Below, piece after piece: positions 62,523 to 64,000 of a DNA stretch of 64,000 nt. This DNA comes from Synechococcus sp. WH 5701. Lineage in GTDB: Bacteria > Cyanobacteriota > Cyanobacteriia > PCC-6307 > Cyanobiaceae. Numbering within the stretch: position 1 is the first letter of the stretch; each line of letters starts with the position of its first letter. The DNA lies in contig NZ_CH724159.1 of assembly GCF_000153045.1 (NCBI RefSeq), positions 1,289,556 to 1,353,555 of the forward strand, read 5' to 3'. Below the pieces are notes generated by a model. It did not search any database, was not told where the DNA came from, and worked only from the letters and a program-made list of their open reading frames with translations. The position numbers were made by a program, and so were the translations under genes.

Positions 62523-64000
62523 CAGCTCTCGGCAGGGAGCAGCCCCTGAATCCTCTCGGCGCCGAGGCCGGAGATGAACTGGCCGAAACTCTGACGACCG
62601 CCCGTGCTCTTCCAGAGCACCAGCAGCGGCTCCAGGGTGGCCTCCAGGTCGGCGAGGGGCATGCGCTCCAGGTAGGGAGCCGCCAGCTGGGTGAGGTTGG
62701 GGGTGCCGCCCAGCCAGAGCTGGTACTGCTCCACGCCGCTGCCCACCAGGCCCACTTCGGCCATGTAGGGCCTGGCGCAACCGTTCGGGCAGCCCGTCAT
62801 GCGCAGCAGCAGCGGCCGTTCGATACCGAGCCGCTGCAGCAGAGCCTCCAGGCGCTCGAGCACCGCCGGCAGGATCCGCTCCGATTCGGTGATCGCCAGG
62901 CCGCAGGTGGGCAACGCCGGACAGGCGATGGCATGGCGCGACAGCAAAGACGGCGCTTCCGGCGCCTCGAAGCCCAGGGCGGCCAGGGCCTCCTTCACGC
63001 TGTTGCGCTGGGAGGTGCCGATCGAGCAGAGCAGCAGATCCTGGTTGGGGGTGAGCCGCACCTCCAGCTGGTAGGTCTCGACCAGGCGCCGCAGCCCGCG
63101 CTTGCGCTCACCCTCCAGCCGGCCGCAGACCAGGGGCAACCCCACGAACCAGAGCCCTCGGTTCTGGCGGTGCCAACCCAGGTAGTCGTCCAGGCGAGGC
63201 TTCGGTTCCCTCCGCAGGGGCTTGATCGGCGCGTCAAGGTAACGGCCGAGCTCCTGGCGGAACCAGTCGACCCCGCGGTCGTGGATCAGATACTTCATGC
63301 GCGCATGGCGCCGCTGCTCCCGGTCGCCGTGGTCGCGCTGGAGGGCCACGATGGCCTGCACCAGATCGAGCACATGCTCAGCCGCCACGTAGCCGAGGGG
63401 ATCGGCGGTGCGGGCGAAGGTTTCCTCCTTGTTGTGGGTGCGGCCCATGCCGCCGCCCACGTAGACGTTGCAGCCGCGCAGACGTCCGGAGGGGTCGGTG
63501 AAGGCCACCAGACCGATGTCCTGGGTGAGCAGATCCACCGAGTTATCTCCCGGCACGGTGACGGCCACCTTGAACTTGCGGGGGAGGTAGGTGCCTCCGT
63601 AGAGCGGTTCGTTGGGGTCGCCGCTGAATCCAGCCCCCTGCAACTGCCGCTGACGGACGCGCTTCACGGCCGCTGCGGGCTTGAAGCGGTAGCTGTGGTC
63701 GCCATCCACCCAGAGATCCAGATACGACCCCTCGGCCGCCAGCGGGGAGAGCAGGTCGGCAATCTCATCGGCCAGACGCCTGGCGGCGGGATACCCCCCC
63801 TTTTCAAAGGGTGCGGCCGGAGCCATCACGTTGCGGTTGATGTCACCGCAAGCAGCGAGGGTTGAGCCCATCGAGCGCACGATCGTGCCGATCACCTCAC
63901 GGATGTCGGCCTTGGCGATGCCATGCATCTGGAAGGCCTGGCGGGTGGTGAGCCGCAGGGTGCCGTTGCCGAGGCGATCAGCGAGATCATCCATCGCCAG
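62522..64000 (-). CDS. sir: Ferredoxin-dependent sulfite reductase, 5' end cut by window
   Basis: Assimilatory sulfite reductase, 493 residues visible, with the N-terminus beyond the right edge. It reduces sulfite to sulfide with six electrons from ferredoxin, using siroheme and a 4Fe-4S cluster. Visible: DLADRLGNGTLRLTTRQAFQ, the siroheme basic residues (ACGDINRNVMAP), VYVGGGMGRTHNKEETFART, and cluster Cys in CPALPTCGLA and MTGCPNGCARPYMAEVGLVG. A nitrite reductase is possible by fold, but the sequence follows cyanobacterial Sir. Confidence 0.94.
   Translation of the reverse strand: MAMDDLADRLGNGTLRLTTRQAFQMHGIAKADIREVIGTIVRSMGSTLAACGDINRNVMAPAAPFEKGGYPAARRLADEIADLLSPLAAEGSYLDLWVDGDHSYRFKPAAAVKRVRQRQLQGAGFSGDPNEPLYGGTYLPRKFKVAVTVPGDNSVDLLTQDIGLVAFTDPSGRLRGCNVYVGGGMGRTHNKEETFARTADPLGYVAAEHVLDLVQAIVALQRDHGDREQRRHARMKYLIHDRGVDWFRQELGRYLDAPIKPLRREPKPRLDDYLGWHRQNRGLWFVGLPLVCGRLEGERKRGLRRLVETYQLEVRLTPNQDLLLCSIGTSQRNSVKEALAALGFEAPEAPSLLSRHAIACPALPTCGLAITESERILPAVLERLEALLQRLGIERPLLLRMTGCPNGCARPYMAEVGLVGSGVEQYQLWLGGTPNLTQLAAPYLERMPLADLEATLEPLLVLWKSTGGRQSFGQFISGLGAERIQGLLPAES

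Noticed and set aside
1-64000. tRNA or rRNA genes, CRISPR arrays, insertion sequences
   Set aside because: The spacers were read on both strands for T-loop motifs, spaced direct repeats and transposase-like frames; none was found. Short or unusual cases could be missed by eye.

Overview
The window is a dense, high-GC stretch of a cyanobacterial chromosome. Diagnostic genes are petN, psb28, thf1/psb29, apcF, pcyA, gun4, sipA and ferredoxin-type sulfite reductase. HIP1 octamers (GCGATCGC) occur at least at 263, 27645, 48614, 54378 and 60235. High GC, short spacers, small cyanobacterial DUF proteins and a probable 6S RNA behind purK fit a picocyanobacterium of the Synechococcus/Cyanobium type that keeps phycobilisomes. 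I see no insertion sequence, prophage, CRISPR array, tRNA or rRNA. Both ends cut a gene: a MacB-like permease on the left and sir on the right.

Layout. 1-8.7 kb: MacB-like permease, DUF1830, FtsH2-type protease, DUF7219, clpP, thf1, a large membrane-anchored unknown, a frameshifted small gene, a 57-residue membrane protein and petN, divergent clpS, and DUF2103. This is a thylakoid proteolysis and photosystem maintenance region. 8.7-15.5 kb: 6S RNA and purK, an orphan sugar permease, recQ, aroB, a repeat-containing lipoprotein, an Fe(II)/2-oxoglutarate hydroxylase and a Nif11-type peptide. 15.5-24.2 kb, mostly minus strand: DOMON-like protein, sugar-kinase-like phosphotransferase, plasmid-type small protein, lytic transglycosylase, VIT1 metal carrier, a three-gene ABC-2 exporter, a pentapeptide-repeat protein; then YraN on the plus strand. 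24.2-30.3 kb: plus-strand run rsmA-ispE-DUF3082-micro-ORF-pdhB-secD-secF-small membrane protein. 30.3-39 kb: two AI-2E family transporters overlapping psb28, mnmH, gun4, an RsbW-like ATPase, small unknowns, a methyltransferase and glnA. 39-51 kb: apcF, alanine-glyoxylate aminotransferase, tadA, a PLP decarboxylase, a DUF697-type GTPase coupled to an FHA-containing penicillin-binding protein, lspA, bioY, sipA and an M16 peptidase pair. 51-64 kb: pcyA coupled to a DevBCA exporter, a 51-residue basic protein, a glycosyltransferase, rpsB-tsf with structured leader and spacer, an acidic unknown, recG, a VanX-like dipeptidase and sir.

Many genes overlap by 4 to 8 bases (ATGA, TGATG), so translational coupling is a strong theme: pcyA-devB-devC, AI-2E-AI-2E-psb28, lspA-bioY, the M16 pair, the ABC-2 exporter, PBP-GTPase and rsmA-ispE-DUF3082. 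The observations most worth following are the pcyA-DevBCA coupling, the frameshifted gene between two four-base overlaps, the rpsB leader, the 6S RNA, the FHA-PBP/GTPase pair and several very small membrane or basic proteins.
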